Positions 53,400 through 63,095 of a DNA stretch of 64,000 nucleotides are shown piece after piece. Numbering within the stretch: position 1 is the stretch's first letter; each line of letters opens with the position of its first letter. A program made the position numbers and the translations under genes. The notes under the pieces were generated by a model. The model saw only the letters and a list, made by a program, of their open reading frames with translations, was not told the origin of the DNA and ran no database searches. This DNA comes from Schlesneria paludicola DSM 18645. Its GTDB lineage: Bacteria > Planctomycetota > Planctomycetia > Planctomycetales > Planctomycetaceae. The DNA lies in the NCBI RefSeq assembly GCF_000255655.1, contig NZ_JH636434.1, positions 2,944,572 through 3,008,571 on the forward strand. The letters run 5' to 3'.

Positions 53400-54887
53400 T
53401 CAGGCCAGGATTTCCTGAACGACGCGTGCTTTTTCAACGCCGGTCAGTTTCTCTTTCAAGCCGTTACGTTCGTAGTAAATGTCTTCGTAGTTGAGTCCCA
53501 GCAGGTGCAGGATTGTCGCGTGCCAGTCCGTGACACTGACTTTGTTCTCCACCGCCATCAGGCCAATTTCGTCAGTCGTTCCGTGGATCTGACCGGCCTT
53601 GATTCCCGCGCCGGCCATCCAGCACGAGAAGGCATTCTTATTGTGGTCGCGCCCCGCAGTCACCGATTCATCTCCGCCGCGAAGCTGAGCGATCGGAAGC
53701 CGACCAAACTCGCCGCCCCAGAGAACCAGTACGTCATCGAACAGTCCGCGTGCCTTTAGGTCTTTGATCAGCGCCGCAACGGGCTTATCCGTGCGATCGC
53801 AGGCCTTCTGAATTTCAGGCTGCAGATGGTCGTGCGTATCCCAAATCTGCGAATTAATGAACAATTGGACGAAACGGACGCCCCGTTCGACCAGGCGGCG
53901 TGCAATCAGGCAGCGTCGGCCATACGAGTCCGTCACCTTCTCGCCGATGCCATACATCGCCAGCGTTTCGGCCGTCTCTTGTGACAGATCGAGTGCCTCG
54001 GGAGCCATCATCTGCATCTTCGCTGCCAGTTCATAACTGGCAATGCGTGCGTCGAGTTGATTCTGTCCGGCGCGACGACTGCGATGCATCCGGTCCAGAC
54101 TGCCAATCAAACTTCGCTCAAGGTCGGTGATGTCGTCCGGTTCGTTGTATTCGCGGTCGAGATTCAGAACAGGCGTTCCCGTCGCCTTGAAGCGAGTTCC
54201 CTGGTAGATCGGAGGCAGATACCCCGATGCCCAGCTTGAGGTGCCATTCACCGGCAAACCGAGAGGGTCGTCGAGAACGACATACGCCGGAAGATTCTCA
54301 CTTTCCGAGCCCAGTCCGTAGGTCACCCACGATCCAAGCGATGGCTGTCCGGGAATGACGCGACCACTGTGGATATGGTAGAGCGCCGGTTCGTGCGTCA
54401 GATTGACCGTATGCATCGAATGGATCATCGCCACGTCATCAACGCATTCGGCAAAGTGCGGCATCGCGTTTGAAACCCACATGCCGCTCTGACCGTGCTG
54501 CTTGAACTTGAACGGAGAGCGCATGATGGCGCCGCCCGATCCAGGCGATTCAAGCTCGCCAGCAATCTTTTCGAACAGCGACTGTCCGTGCATGCGATCG
54601 AGCGCGGGCTTGGGATCAAGCAAGTCCATTTGGCTGGGACCACCATTCATGAACAGATGAATGACGGCTTTCGCCTTGGGCTCAAACTGCGGCTTGCGGG
54701 GCGACAGATTGTAGATCGGCCTGGGGTCGCCAGGTTTGGGCTCATCGGTCGCAGAATTTGCTCGCAGGTCCCGGCTTAACAAGGACGCCAATGCGGCACC
54801 GTAAATTCCGGTTCCGACATTCTGAAAGAAATTACGACGCCCCATTTCGGAGCCGATCGAGAACGGTCCATTTCCACCATTGAACAT
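53400..54887 (-). CDS. DUF1501 protein with Tat-type signal
   Basis: 495 residues. A GAGG box lies 7 nt before the ATG. The twin-arginine-like segment GRRNFFQNVGTGIYGAALAS is at about 16-35, so export is likely. DUF1501 blocks follow: IHLFMNGGPSQMDLLDPKPA near 75, MIHSMHTVNLTHEPALYHIH, ARRLVERGVRFVQLFINSQ, and the C-terminal WGGEFGRLPIAQ with GRDHNKNAFSCW. It starts 9 bp after the PSCyt1/DUF1549 gene and is cotranscribed with it. This is the second PSCyt1-DUF1501 pair in the window, diverged from the one at 16-21 kb and without a linked GntR gene. Confidence 0.9.
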   Translation of the reverse strand: MFNGGNGPFSIGSEMGRRNFFQNVGTGIYGAALASLLSRDLRANSATDEPKPGDPRPIYNLSPRKPQFEPKAKAVIHLFMNGGPSQMDLLDPKPALDRMHGQSLFEKIAGELESPGSGGAIMRSPFKFKQHGQSGMWVSNAMPHFAECVDDVAMIHSMHTVNLTHEPALYHIHSGRVIPGQPSLGSWVTYGLGSESENLPAYVVLDDPLGLPVNGTSSWASGYLPPIYQGTRFKATGTPVLNLDREYNEPDDITDLERSLIGSLDRMHRSRRAGQNQLDARIASYELAAKMQMMAPEALDLSQETAETLAMYGIGEKVTDSYGRRCLIARRLVERGVRFVQLFINSQIWDTHDHLQPEIQKACDRTDKPVAALIKDLKARGLFDDVLVLWGGEFGRLPIAQLRGGDESVTAGRDHNKNAFSCWMAGAGIKAGQIHGTTDEIGLMAVENKVSVTDWHATILHLLGLNYEDIYYERNGLKEKLTGVEKARVVQEILA

Positions 54888-54896
54888 TGCAAATCC

Positions 54897-57800
54897 TCAA
54901 TCGATATAGATGAATTCGGCTGAATTCATGAGCGCATGGCAAAGGTTCGTCAGTGCATTCCGTGCGAGTTGCTGCTCTGGCGACAAGTTCGGATCGACAG
55001 AATCCACGGTATCATCTGGCGCCGTCAATTCTTCGGGGGGCGCGTCTTCATCGATCGCATCTTCATCGATGATGGCCGTATTCTTGTCGGTCGTCTTGGC
55101 CACTTTCGGTGCCAACTTCGATCCGTTCTGGCTGAAGGTCAACCATTTCTCTCGCAGTTGATCGAACGACTTCGTCGTCAACTCGAGTTCCGCGGCATCG
55201 GGCCGTCTTCCCAGCGCGATCTCGTAGGCGCGGTTGATTTGTGCATCACGGTCGGCACCCGCCTCGTTCAAGATGCGATCCGCCATCGCGATCGACCAGC
55301 CGTGGATCATCTTATTGTTCAGCAGATGAAGTGCTTGCGGCGCGACTGTCGCGACAGTTCGTTCCACACAATTCGGAGCCATTTGAGGAAGGTCGAAGTC
55401 TTCGAGAATCGACGACGCCTGAGAGCGACGCTGCAGCACGTAGATACTACGGCGCCAACCTTTTTCCGTTCCAATCGACGTCACCAGGCCGTCACCGCGG
55501 GCTTTGACTTTCTCCGCAGGCCCAAATGGGGTTTCATCCAGTTTTCCCGCTACAAACAACAAGGAATCACGCAAGACCTCGGCTTCCAGACGTCGTAAAG
55601 GTGAGCGTGACAACAATCGATTTTCGAGATCGAGCTTGGCATACTGGTCGGTCATTTCCGACGTCTGACGATACGTCGCAGACGTCATAATGAGGCGATG
55701 CATGGCCTTGATACTCCATCCCTGCTGGACGAAGTCGACGGCCAGCCAATCCAACAATTCGGGATGCGTCGGCCGTTGGCCGGCCTTACCGAAATTGTCC
55801 AGGCTCTTGACGATTCCATTGGCGAAATGGTGCTTCCAGATGCGATTGACCATCACGCGCGACGTCAGTGGATGGTCCGGACTGGTTAGCCAACGCGCGA
55901 ACCCCAGTCGACGCCCGGTCTTCTTGGCGCCAGGCCACGGCGGTTCGACGACGAAGGGAGCCTTCACTTCGACCAGGGCCGCGGGAACGCCAGGTTCGAC
56001 TTCTTTTCCCGGCGAGAGATAATTGCCGCGACGCAGGATGTAGGTCGGGGTTGGCTCGCCACGATCCCAGAGCGCCTGAATGAATGGTTCGTGCGAGCTT
56101 TCAAGCTGCTTGAGCGCTTTGATCTTGCGAAATGTCGCGCGTGCCATCGATTTGAGGTTCGGATCGAGCTTCTGCAAATCCTCGGACCGAATTTGAAGAA
56201 CCTTCTCGAATTTCGAAACTAGATACTTCTGGACCTCGTTCCGCTTGTCCCGTGAAGCAAGCGCCGCGACTCGAACATCCTCACGCATAATCTCGGGCAC
56301 TTCCGCCAGATGTTTTTCCACCTGAGCCGTGACAAGCTCCAGCGTTCGGGCTTCCATCGGCGCTTTCAGATTTTCCATCTCTTGCTTGATGCGCTTTTGC
56401 TCCGCTTCCCAAGTTTCCTTTTCTCCAGGGCGGACGTACTTGATGCCGCGAAGCGGAAAATCGTTGCCTGACTTGGACGGCCGCATCCAGTCATTCTCGT
56501 CATAGGCCCCTTTGAAAACCGCGGCGAGGCGATAGTAGTCGCGATGGGGAATCGGATCGAACTTGTGGGAGTGACACCGCGCGCATTTGACCGTCAGGCC
56601 CATCAATGAGGACGTCAGCGTATCAATCTCGGACGCGATCACGTCCAGTCGGTCAGGCACAAAATTGGTGAGCCCATTGTAGGTACCGTCCGGTGCCATT
56701 CGCAGAAAACCCGTCGCAACGAGATTGTCGTAAATTTCCTCGTTGAATTCGTCACTGCTCTCGTGATCGACCAGTTCGTCTCCTGCAATCTGTTCCAGCA
56801 AGAATCGGTCGTACGGTTTGTCCTTGTTGAACGAGCGAATGACATAGTCGCGATAGCGCCAGGCATAGTGGCGAATCGGGTCTTCCGCGTTGACGCCGTC
56901 GGAATCCGAGTATCCCGCCACATCCAGCCAATACCGTCCCCAGCGTTCGCCATAATGACTGGAATTCAACAGGCGATCGATTAATTTCTCGTACGCCTTC
57001 GGATCGCTGTCTTGAACGAACGCCTCGACTTCCGCAGGGGTCGGTGGCAGGCCGATCAAATCGAAATGAGCCCGTCGAATCAGGGTTCTTCGATCCGCTT
57101 CGGGCGACAGTGTCAAACCGACACTCTCCAGCTTTTCGAGGACGAACGCATCAATCGGATTCCGCACCCGATCCGCGGCCTTCACGACCGGGACAGCTGG
57201 GGACCGTGGGGTCTGGAATGACCAGAACTGACGATCTTCCGCGGTCACTTCGGATTCACCTTCCTGGGCGTCGCCAGGCGAACGGCGCGGTGTGGGAGGT
57301 GCCCCCGCTTCGATCCATTTGGCGAGTGTTTCCACCTCGGCCTTTTCGATGACCTTCACCGATGCACTCGCCAGCTTCCGCAGCGGCGGCATTTCGCCAG
57401 CGTGAATCTTCTTCAGAACCAGACTCTCGGCCGGTTTCTTCAGATTGATCGCGGGGCCGGATTTGCCCCCCTTCAACATCGATGTCCGTGATCGCAAGTC
57501 GAGACCACCCTCGCTGACACGGCCGTTGTGACAGACGGTGCATCGCAGAAACAGGATCTGCGAGATTTCACGCTCGGTCACGATCGGCTCGGCCACCGCG
57601 TCGGGCTGGGCAAATTGAGCACCCGACTCAACCCACTTCTGAACGATTTCCACTTCGTGCGAGGTGAGCGGTTCGCCTTCCTTTGGGGGAGGCATCAGTC
57701 CTTCGTGCAAGACCTCCAGCAGCAAGCTTTCCTTCACCTTGCCGGCGACCACAACCTGGCCCGAGGAACTGCCCTTCTTGACGCCGACTTGCGTACTGAG

Positions 57801-58004
57801 GTTGAGTTCCGCCTTTTGCGTTTTCTCGCCATGGCAGGCCACACATTTCGCCTGCAAAATCGGCAGAACGTCCTTCTCGAAGACGAGCGAAGAGGAGGTC
57901 GTAGACGCAGCCGTATCGGTCGACGCGACCTTCGCGGTTTCGTCCGCTTGCAGGAGGCCAGCAAAGGCGACGAATGAGACAATGGTGAATAGATTTCGAA
58001 GCAT
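54897..58004 (-). CDS. Double-PSCyt1 / DUF1549 / DUF1553 exported protein
   Basis: 1035 residues. Signal peptide about 1-20. Two PSCyt1 modules carry haem-binding-type motifs CVACH (C54, C57, H58) and CTVCH (C155, C158, H159). DUF1549 (about 265-475) ends in CARCHSHKFDPI. A charged helical region of about 150 residues is followed by DUF1553 (about 690-960, SRVMVNRIWKHHFANGIVKS). An acidic, low-complexity segment rich in Asp and Glu (about 980-1005) lies before the C-terminal helix. Export across the inner membrane and possible haem attachment are inferred; the role is unknown. The DUF1501 gene follows 9 bp downstream. Confidence 0.9.
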   Translation of the reverse strand: MLRNLFTIVSFVAFAGLLQADETAKVASTDTAASTTSSSLVFEKDVLPILQAKCVACHGEKTQKAELNLSTQVGVKKGSSSGQVVVAGKVKESLLLEVLHEGLMPPPKEGEPLTSHEVEIVQKWVESGAQFAQPDAVAEPIVTEREISQILFLRCTVCHNGRVSEGGLDLRSRTSMLKGGKSGPAINLKKPAESLVLKKIHAGEMPPLRKLASASVKVIEKAEVETLAKWIEAGAPPTPRRSPGDAQEGESEVTAEDRQFWSFQTPRSPAVPVVKAADRVRNPIDAFVLEKLESVGLTLSPEADRRTLIRRAHFDLIGLPPTPAEVEAFVQDSDPKAYEKLIDRLLNSSHYGERWGRYWLDVAGYSDSDGVNAEDPIRHYAWRYRDYVIRSFNKDKPYDRFLLEQIAGDELVDHESSDEFNEEIYDNLVATGFLRMAPDGTYNGLTNFVPDRLDVIASEIDTLTSSLMGLTVKCARCHSHKFDPIPHRDYYRLAAVFKGAYDENDWMRPSKSGNDFPLRGIKYVRPGEKETWEAEQKRIKQEMENLKAPMEARTLELVTAQVEKHLAEVPEIMREDVRVAALASRDKRNEVQKYLVSKFEKVLQIRSEDLQKLDPNLKSMARATFRKIKALKQLESSHEPFIQALWDRGEPTPTYILRRGNYLSPGKEVEPGVPAALVEVKAPFVVEPPWPGAKKTGRRLGFARWLTSPDHPLTSRVMVNRIWKHHFANGIVKSLDNFGKAGQRPTHPELLDWLAVDFVQQGWSIKAMHRLIMTSATYRQTSEMTDQYAKLDLENRLLSRSPLRRLEAEVLRDSLLFVAGKLDETPFGPAEKVKARGDGLVTSIGTEKGWRRSIYVLQRRSQASSILEDFDLPQMAPNCVERTVATVAPQALHLLNNKMIHGWSIAMADRILNEAGADRDAQINRAYEIALGRRPDAAELELTTKSFDQLREKWLTFSQNGSKLAPKVAKTTDKNTAIIDEDAIDEDAPPEELTAPDDTVDSVDPNLSPEQQLARNALTNLCHALMNSAEFIYID

Positions 58005-58450
58005 GGTCCAGCACAGAAATGAGGCTCAAAAAGGATCCGCAACCAGCATGAAACCGGCATCGAGCAATCTTATATTCTCTCGAGATCCGTTGTCAGCGTA
58101 CACCTGAAAATGTACCCAATTCCCCCCCACTTCGGTTGATGGAAATTCGCCCGTCAGCGGATTTTCCACAATTGCGATCATCATTCGCGAAATGTCCCAA
58201 CCCCGTGCGCGATAAGCTCATTTTGCGATTTTCTCGACAAGATGTTTTCGCTGCGCGATTACGAACAGCACGCATCATTAAAAGACACGCCCGACCCCCG
58301 TTTCGGCTCGTCACTTCGTGCGGTCTGGATCGCCACAAACAACAATTATCATTGCCATTACGTCGATAAATCCGCGCGGACCTCCCCTCAATAATTCTCA
58401 AAAAGACCGAAGTCCACATTGGGCATTGAGGACGTCAAACGGATGTGTGC
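58005..58450. other. Intergenic region upstream of the PSCyt1 operon
   Basis: About 445 bp without a convincing gene. It should contain the promoter of the leftward operon. No clear boxes are recognised. Confidence 0.35.
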
Positions 58451-58478
58451 AAAAAAAGACCATATCTCCCAATGGTCC
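58451..58478 (-). terminator. Intrinsic terminator reading leftwards
   Basis: On the minus strand GACCAT (58472-58477) and ATGGTC (58458-58463) form a 6-bp stem with an 8-nt loop, followed by TTTTTTT (58457-58451). No annotated minus-strand gene ends here; the nearest stops at 59168, beyond a plus-strand gene. It may shield the PSCyt1 operon promoter from read-through. Confidence 0.55.
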
Positions 58479-58520
58479 GATGCTTGAGGACTCACGAGGA
58501 CAGTACCTCGCACAAGAATT

Positions 58521-58670
58521 TCTCCTCTCGTTGTTCCTCGTTGACCAAGTTCCTGCATGGTCAACGCCCCATGTCATCTCGTTTTCTGTCGAGCAGGAAA
58601 GTGCCCTGGGCCGCTCGCACACTCTTCCCATGACGAGGAAGCGCTGCCAAGCAGAAGCTTGGCAGCAAGG
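58521..58670. repeat. REP-like composite repeat, copy C
   Basis: GCTGCCAAGC (58643-58652) and GCTTGGCAGC (58657-58666) form a perfect 10-bp stem with an AGAA loop. The preceding 120 bp (CCTCGTTGACCAAG..., CCTGGGCCGCTC, ACGAGGAAGCG) follows the order of blocks seen in copy B at 53170-53355. No coding content. Confidence 0.6.
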
Positions 58671-58834
58671 CAATTGATCGAACGTCGCCTGGCCAGCAGG
58701 AACCGATCATTCGGCAGAAACTGCCGAATTTCAATTTCACGACGAGGAATTTCCAATCTTTCCGGCTCGCCGGGTGCCGATTCAGCCAAGACCGGAATTG
58801 GAATTGCCGTCGTTTTTTGAAATCGAGGACGAAC

Positions 58835-59134
58835 ATGCTCAGAAAATGCGTGTTTACGGTCATGGCGCTTCTTGTCGTCGAACCAATCGGACCGTGGGGC
58901 CACCCGCCCGCCATCGCCGGGCAAAACTGCGGAGGTCGTCGCCTGTTCTTTCGCGCCGTCCGCGTACCGGGTGGGACCCTTTCCTCGACGAATCAACCGA
59001 CTTCGAACGGATCGCGTTCAGAGCGGTTCTACGATTCGACGGGTCGCTGGACGGGCGACGGTGTCGACACGATGTCGACGGCTCGCCCCGGACAACAGAC
59101 GACCAACTGGTGGACGCAACCGCAACGACACTGA
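58835..59134 (+). CDS. Small exported protein of unknown function
   Basis: 99 residues from the ATG at 58835, which has GAGG 6 nt upstream. A hydrophobic N-terminus (LRKCVFTVMALLVVEPIG) followed by PPAIAGQ looks like a signal peptide cleaved after AIAG. The mature part is short, polar and rich in Ser, Thr, Gly and Arg, with a FYDSTGRWTG segment reminiscent of short repeats in other planctomycete secreted proteins. I do not recognise a family. It lies between two leftward genes and is transcribed against them. Confidence 0.5.
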   Translation: MLRKCVFTVMALLVVEPIGPWGHPPAIAGQNCGGRRLFFRAVRVPGGTLSSTNQPTSNGSRSERFYDSTGRWTGDGVDTMSTARPGQQTTNWWTQPQRH

Positions 59135-59167
59135 GAGTTCATCCCGATTGAATGCCTGATCATCCGG

Positions 59168-62100
59168 CTACTTCTCGAGGGCATTGATCGCTTGCACCAT
59201 CACGGCCCACTCGCGTGTCGAGCTGATCAGCGAACCATCACGGCCAATCAAGTAGTACGTCGGCACACTGCTGATCACCAGTTGCCGTTCGATGTCAGAT
59301 CCGACTCCCACGACACTCTGAGACTCCGTCCAATTCTGTCGGGCGACGAACGCATTGGCGGCAGCAGCGTCCGCATCGACATTCAATCCAACGTAGACGA
59401 GGCGATCGTCTGACGATTTGGCGACTGCCGCTTGGACGTCCGCGATGGCTTCCATATCCGATGCAGTCCATCTGCCCCAAATGTGCAGCAGGATATGGCG
59501 GCCGTGAAACTCTCGCAGAGTTTTCTGCTTGCCGTTCACATCGCAAATCTTGAGATCGGACAGGCTTTGCCCCAGTCTCGGACCGGTTCGGTATTCTGCC
59601 TCAATCTGCCCGAGATCCTTCGTACCACTGGAAGCCTCCGATTCCGTGACGCGAACAGGTGTGACATGTCGCACATTGTGCTCCCATGCGCACCCCTCAG
59701 GTTGCGTATGGCAACTGAACACCAGATCGTATTCCCCCACGGCAACGCCGCCGATTTCAAAATTACCGGCGGGGGACAGTCCCGTCTCATAGAACTCTTG
59801 TGCGATCAGCCAATCGTGAAAGCGTTCGTCCTGATACCAGGACAATTGAAATGGTGTTTTTGGATTGAGGCCGAACGCTGTTTGCCCGCTCGGACGGTCA
59901 ACGCCCGAATCCCGACGAATCAGATACAACAAACAATGTTGTGCGATTTTGTCATCGCCGCGCCCGTTTTGAAACAATTTTCCTGTGACGCGGGTTCCTT
60001 TATTTCCCAATGAAACAACCCGTTTCTCTCCCGGCATTAAAACCATGGAAATACTTTGGCTCGTCGCGAATCGCGAACCTAACCTGTTGCTGAGACTGAC
60101 GGCGTCAGGATTCAGTCGAGGGAATTCAAATCGACCATATAGGTCCGTCTTTACAGACTCCCCCTCTTGGAACCGGGGTTCACCCAACTTGGGTTGTTTC
60201 GCCGGTTGAATCGTGATCCATTCATCCGCCACAGGTTTGCCGTCCCACAACAATGTCCCCGAGACCTTCGCCCAGGGTTGTAGGGTGATCGTGCCTGGCG
60301 GTTCATCGCCTTGACGCAGGACGTCCGCAACCCCCGTCTCGTGAATCACACGAAGGTAGGCCGGTTCAAACGAGGCCGCCATCTTGAACCGGCCAAACGC
60401 GTCCGTTGTCAGAGTTGGCCATTTGGGTGACTCGCTCAAAACTCCATCGTTAATTCTGGGCGCGGTCGTGGGTGTCCCGAGAATCACAGTGGCCCCCGCC
60501 ACGGATTTGCCCGCCGCATTGATCACTCGCCCGACCATCGACCGCGCTGGCGTGAGTGAGAAGTCGACAGACAAGTGCCCCTCGAAAACGCCGTATGAAT
60601 CGTCGCTCATCGCCGTGCGGTACCCCTCGGCCTCGATTCGTACGTGGTACCGACGCCCAATTTCCGAAGCGACCAGATTCTCAATCTCGTAGTGTCCGTC
60701 GCGATGGACGCTGGAGTTACCGTAGAACGTCGATAACCATTTGGGGCGAAACACGGCGACGGGAACAACTGAAAATGCCTCGATCGGTTTTCCCGTCACG
60801 GCATCCGTCACACTCCCAGAAATTTTCAGCAAGGGCCGCAGGGCAACGACATGCTCTTCGGCTCGCGGGACGAGCACCACCATATTCATCCGAAACTCAG
60901 AATCGACTCTCGCCGAAATCGAATAGGTAATCGCCTCGTCGGGGGCTCCATCCCAAACAAACAATCCATTCTCGTCCGATCGCATCGGGATGCCCGAGTC
61001 GAGCCCCTCTGCGTTGGACGCATTGGGAAGTGACTCAATGCGTCCCCACTTAGTAATCTGAACACGTGCAGCGGGAACGGGATGACCTTCCGCATCCACG
61101 GTCCTAATGACAATTCGCTTCCCGGGCTTCAGTGTGAATCGATGTTTTTCAGCAGAAATGGATGCATGAACCACGCGCCGCTCGGGCAAAAAACCTGCCG
61201 CAATCACCGTCAGGGGATAGTCGTCCGGCGGGACGGTTGTTGAAACGAACTCGCCCTGTTCGTTCAAACGGACACTGTGACTGCTGCTGCCGAACGCAGA
61301 GTTCTCGCCCAAATGCACGATGCCTCTCGTAACCGGTTGCCCCGCCGAATCGACAACAATCCCAGCGATGCGAGCTCCCCTCTTCATGACGATTTTCGCA
61401 TCGTCTTCCATCAACATTTCGGACGTGATTTTCTGTTCTTGTTGAAGCCGAGAATAGCCCGCGTCACCGATGTAGTCGGGATGCTTCAGTCGGACGTGGT
61501 ATTCAATATTCGGCGTCTTCGGACGAACTTCGTCAACGGACCAGTAGCCATTCTGATCGGTCACGATCGTACCGAACGGATCCATCGGTCTTGGCGTGGG
61601 ATTTGTCGTGGACGCAGATTTGCCGTCACTCGATTTGATTTCTCGCGTCTCAACATCCACCTTCACCCCCGCAATCGGCGATCCGTCTTCATCGACGACC
61701 GTACCACTCAGCTTCGTACCGCGACCAAGAGCGAACTGAAACGAGTCCGGCACCGCCGCCGCGATGTCTTTATTGCCAAGATTGACTCCTTGGGTCTCAT
61801 GCTGGAATCCGGCGTACATGTGGACATAGTGCGGCCGAGACGTCCAGACCTGCAGGTTGAAGAAACTTGACGGAAGCTTGATCTCGATACGGCCATCATC
61901 GCCTGTCTCATAACTTGTCCGACGATTTGTCGTCTTCTTACCGTCGGACGCAAGTACATTGACGTGGATGCGGGTTCCAGGCAGCGGTTCGCCTTGTTCG
62001 TCCTGAACCTGAATCATCATCGCTCGAAACGCCGGTGAGGTTTCGGCGACAACGTCGTCAGCGGCCTCGATTGCGAGCCAGGGCCCTGCCGCGAGTCCGC

Positions 62101-62305
62101 TCACGAACACAAGGCAGATTCGATGAACGAGGGACACGACGCAATTCGACCGCGACGCCACCCGTGCTCTCGGTCTACACACGCGATTTGCGCAGCACGT
62201 CGAGACAGCGACAACCGCGATTTGACAAAACAGACGCACAACTCGCGGTGCCATTGGTACAGCGACCATCGATCGTTTCCTGCCGCCTCTGCGGCCACGC
62301 TGCAT
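59168..62305 (-). CDS. Large exported regulatory-repeat protein with cysteine-less redoxin domain
   Basis: Up to 1045 residues. The start is uncertain: a GTG at 62137 would give a clean signal peptide (SLVHRICLVFVSGLAAGPWL), whereas the ORF start at 62305 adds a second hydrophobic, basic stretch. Residues about 90-900 are a chain of carboxypeptidase-regulatory-like beta-sandwich modules (GTKLSGTVVDEDGSPIAGVK, ARIAGIVVDSAGQPVTRG, MVGRVINAAGKSVAGATV). The C-terminal 130 residues have the TlpA/AhpC-TSA thioredoxin fold (LLHIWGRWTASDMEAI, SVPTYYLIGRDGSL), but the active-site CxxC is replaced by TASD, so no thiol redox activity is expected. It may bind a partner or glycan at the cell surface. Confidence 0.8.
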   Translation of the reverse strand: MQRGRRGGRKRSMVAVPMAPRVVRLFCQIAVVAVSTCCANRVCRPRARVASRSNCVVSLVHRICLVFVSGLAAGPWLAIEAADDVVAETSPAFRAMMIQVQDEQGEPLPGTRIHVNVLASDGKKTTNRRTSYETGDDGRIEIKLPSSFFNLQVWTSRPHYVHMYAGFQHETQGVNLGNKDIAAAVPDSFQFALGRGTKLSGTVVDEDGSPIAGVKVDVETREIKSSDGKSASTTNPTPRPMDPFGTIVTDQNGYWSVDEVRPKTPNIEYHVRLKHPDYIGDAGYSRLQQEQKITSEMLMEDDAKIVMKRGARIAGIVVDSAGQPVTRGIVHLGENSAFGSSSHSVRLNEQGEFVSTTVPPDDYPLTVIAAGFLPERRVVHASISAEKHRFTLKPGKRIVIRTVDAEGHPVPAARVQITKWGRIESLPNASNAEGLDSGIPMRSDENGLFVWDGAPDEAITYSISARVDSEFRMNMVVLVPRAEEHVVALRPLLKISGSVTDAVTGKPIEAFSVVPVAVFRPKWLSTFYGNSSVHRDGHYEIENLVASEIGRRYHVRIEAEGYRTAMSDDSYGVFEGHLSVDFSLTPARSMVGRVINAAGKSVAGATVILGTPTTAPRINDGVLSESPKWPTLTTDAFGRFKMAASFEPAYLRVIHETGVADVLRQGDEPPGTITLQPWAKVSGTLLWDGKPVADEWITIQPAKQPKLGEPRFQEGESVKTDLYGRFEFPRLNPDAVSLSNRLGSRFATSQSISMVLMPGEKRVVSLGNKGTRVTGKLFQNGRGDDKIAQHCLLYLIRRDSGVDRPSGQTAFGLNPKTPFQLSWYQDERFHDWLIAQEFYETGLSPAGNFEIGGVAVGEYDLVFSCHTQPEGCAWEHNVRHVTPVRVTESEASSGTKDLGQIEAEYRTGPRLGQSLSDLKICDVNGKQKTLREFHGRHILLHIWGRWTASDMEAIADVQAAVAKSSDDRLVYVGLNVDADAAAANAFVARQNWTESQSVVGVGSDIERQLVISSVPTYYLIGRDGSLISSTREWAVMVQAINALEK

Positions 62306-62436
62306 GTGAATGCCTCAAACACGCCACTATCATCGTACTTGGACTCGGCGTCAAACGGAGCGTTCAGAATGACGAACACACGAACACTTCGCCTGTCGTT
62401 TCGAAGACTGCAGAGTGGACGCTTCACCGGCACGTT

Positions 62437-63027
62437 TTAGTCGGACGAAACGTGCCCTGTCGTCGCGAACTTCCGAAGCGAAGCTTTCGCGGAATCGGCC
62501 ATTGTGACAAGCGCTGCACCCATCATGATGGCGTCTTTGATGACCAGTCGCCCCGCGCCGCTCAAATAGGGAAATCCATGCTGTGCGTCGCCCAACGCCG
62601 GAACCCAACATTCGGGCGTCGTGATCAGAAACGAAAGCGTCACGAACGACATCGTAAACACCAGGAAGCTGCCGACCGTCGCGGCCTGCGGATACAGCGG
62701 ATGCAGGCAGAGTAACAGACCATAGATCACGATCACTGACCCCAACCCGTAAGCAAATGTGTAGGTGCCGTTCGCCTCGTGCCAGGCACGGTTTTCGGGA
62801 ACAAGTGCCCCTTCGGGATTCTTGTGTGATTTGTAGCTACCGGGATCGGTGTAGAAGAAGCTCATTGTGGGACTGTTCGCAACGAAGGGGACAATGCCGT
62901 CCGCCTCATACCGAAATGCCTTGAGCCCTCCGATCCACAGCAGCACCACGATGAGCCCGATGCGGGTCACGACCACACCCGCTTTGTCCATATTCGCCGC
63001 CATCTCAAACAGTTTCTGCACGGACAT
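62437..63027 (-). CDS. DUF417 (YkgB-like) inner membrane protein
   Basis: 196 residues from the ATG at 63027, which has GAGGAG 7 nt upstream. The DUF417 signature is well kept: RIGLIVVLLWIGGLKAFRYE, ADGIVPFVANSPTMSFFY, a GTYTFAYGLGSVIVIYGLLL segment, and the C-terminal GFPYLSGAGRLVIKDAIMMG. Four membrane segments are expected. Function is unsettled; related E. coli proteins are linked to stress by reactive chlorine. The AraC regulator directly upstream on the same strand (68 bp) is a likely regulator of this gene. Confidence 0.92.
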   Translation of the reverse strand: MSVQKLFEMAANMDKAGVVVTRIGLIVVLLWIGGLKAFRYEADGIVPFVANSPTMSFFYTDPGSYKSHKNPEGALVPENRAWHEANGTYTFAYGLGSVIVIYGLLLCLHPLYPQAATVGSFLVFTMSFVTLSFLITTPECWVPALGDAQHGFPYLSGAGRLVIKDAIMMGAALVTMADSAKASLRKFATTGHVSSD

Positions 63028-63095
63028 TTGACAACTCCTCGAAAACTCGAAACGGCAAGTCTCGGGAGAATTCCTGTGCAACTGCCGTTCATGTC

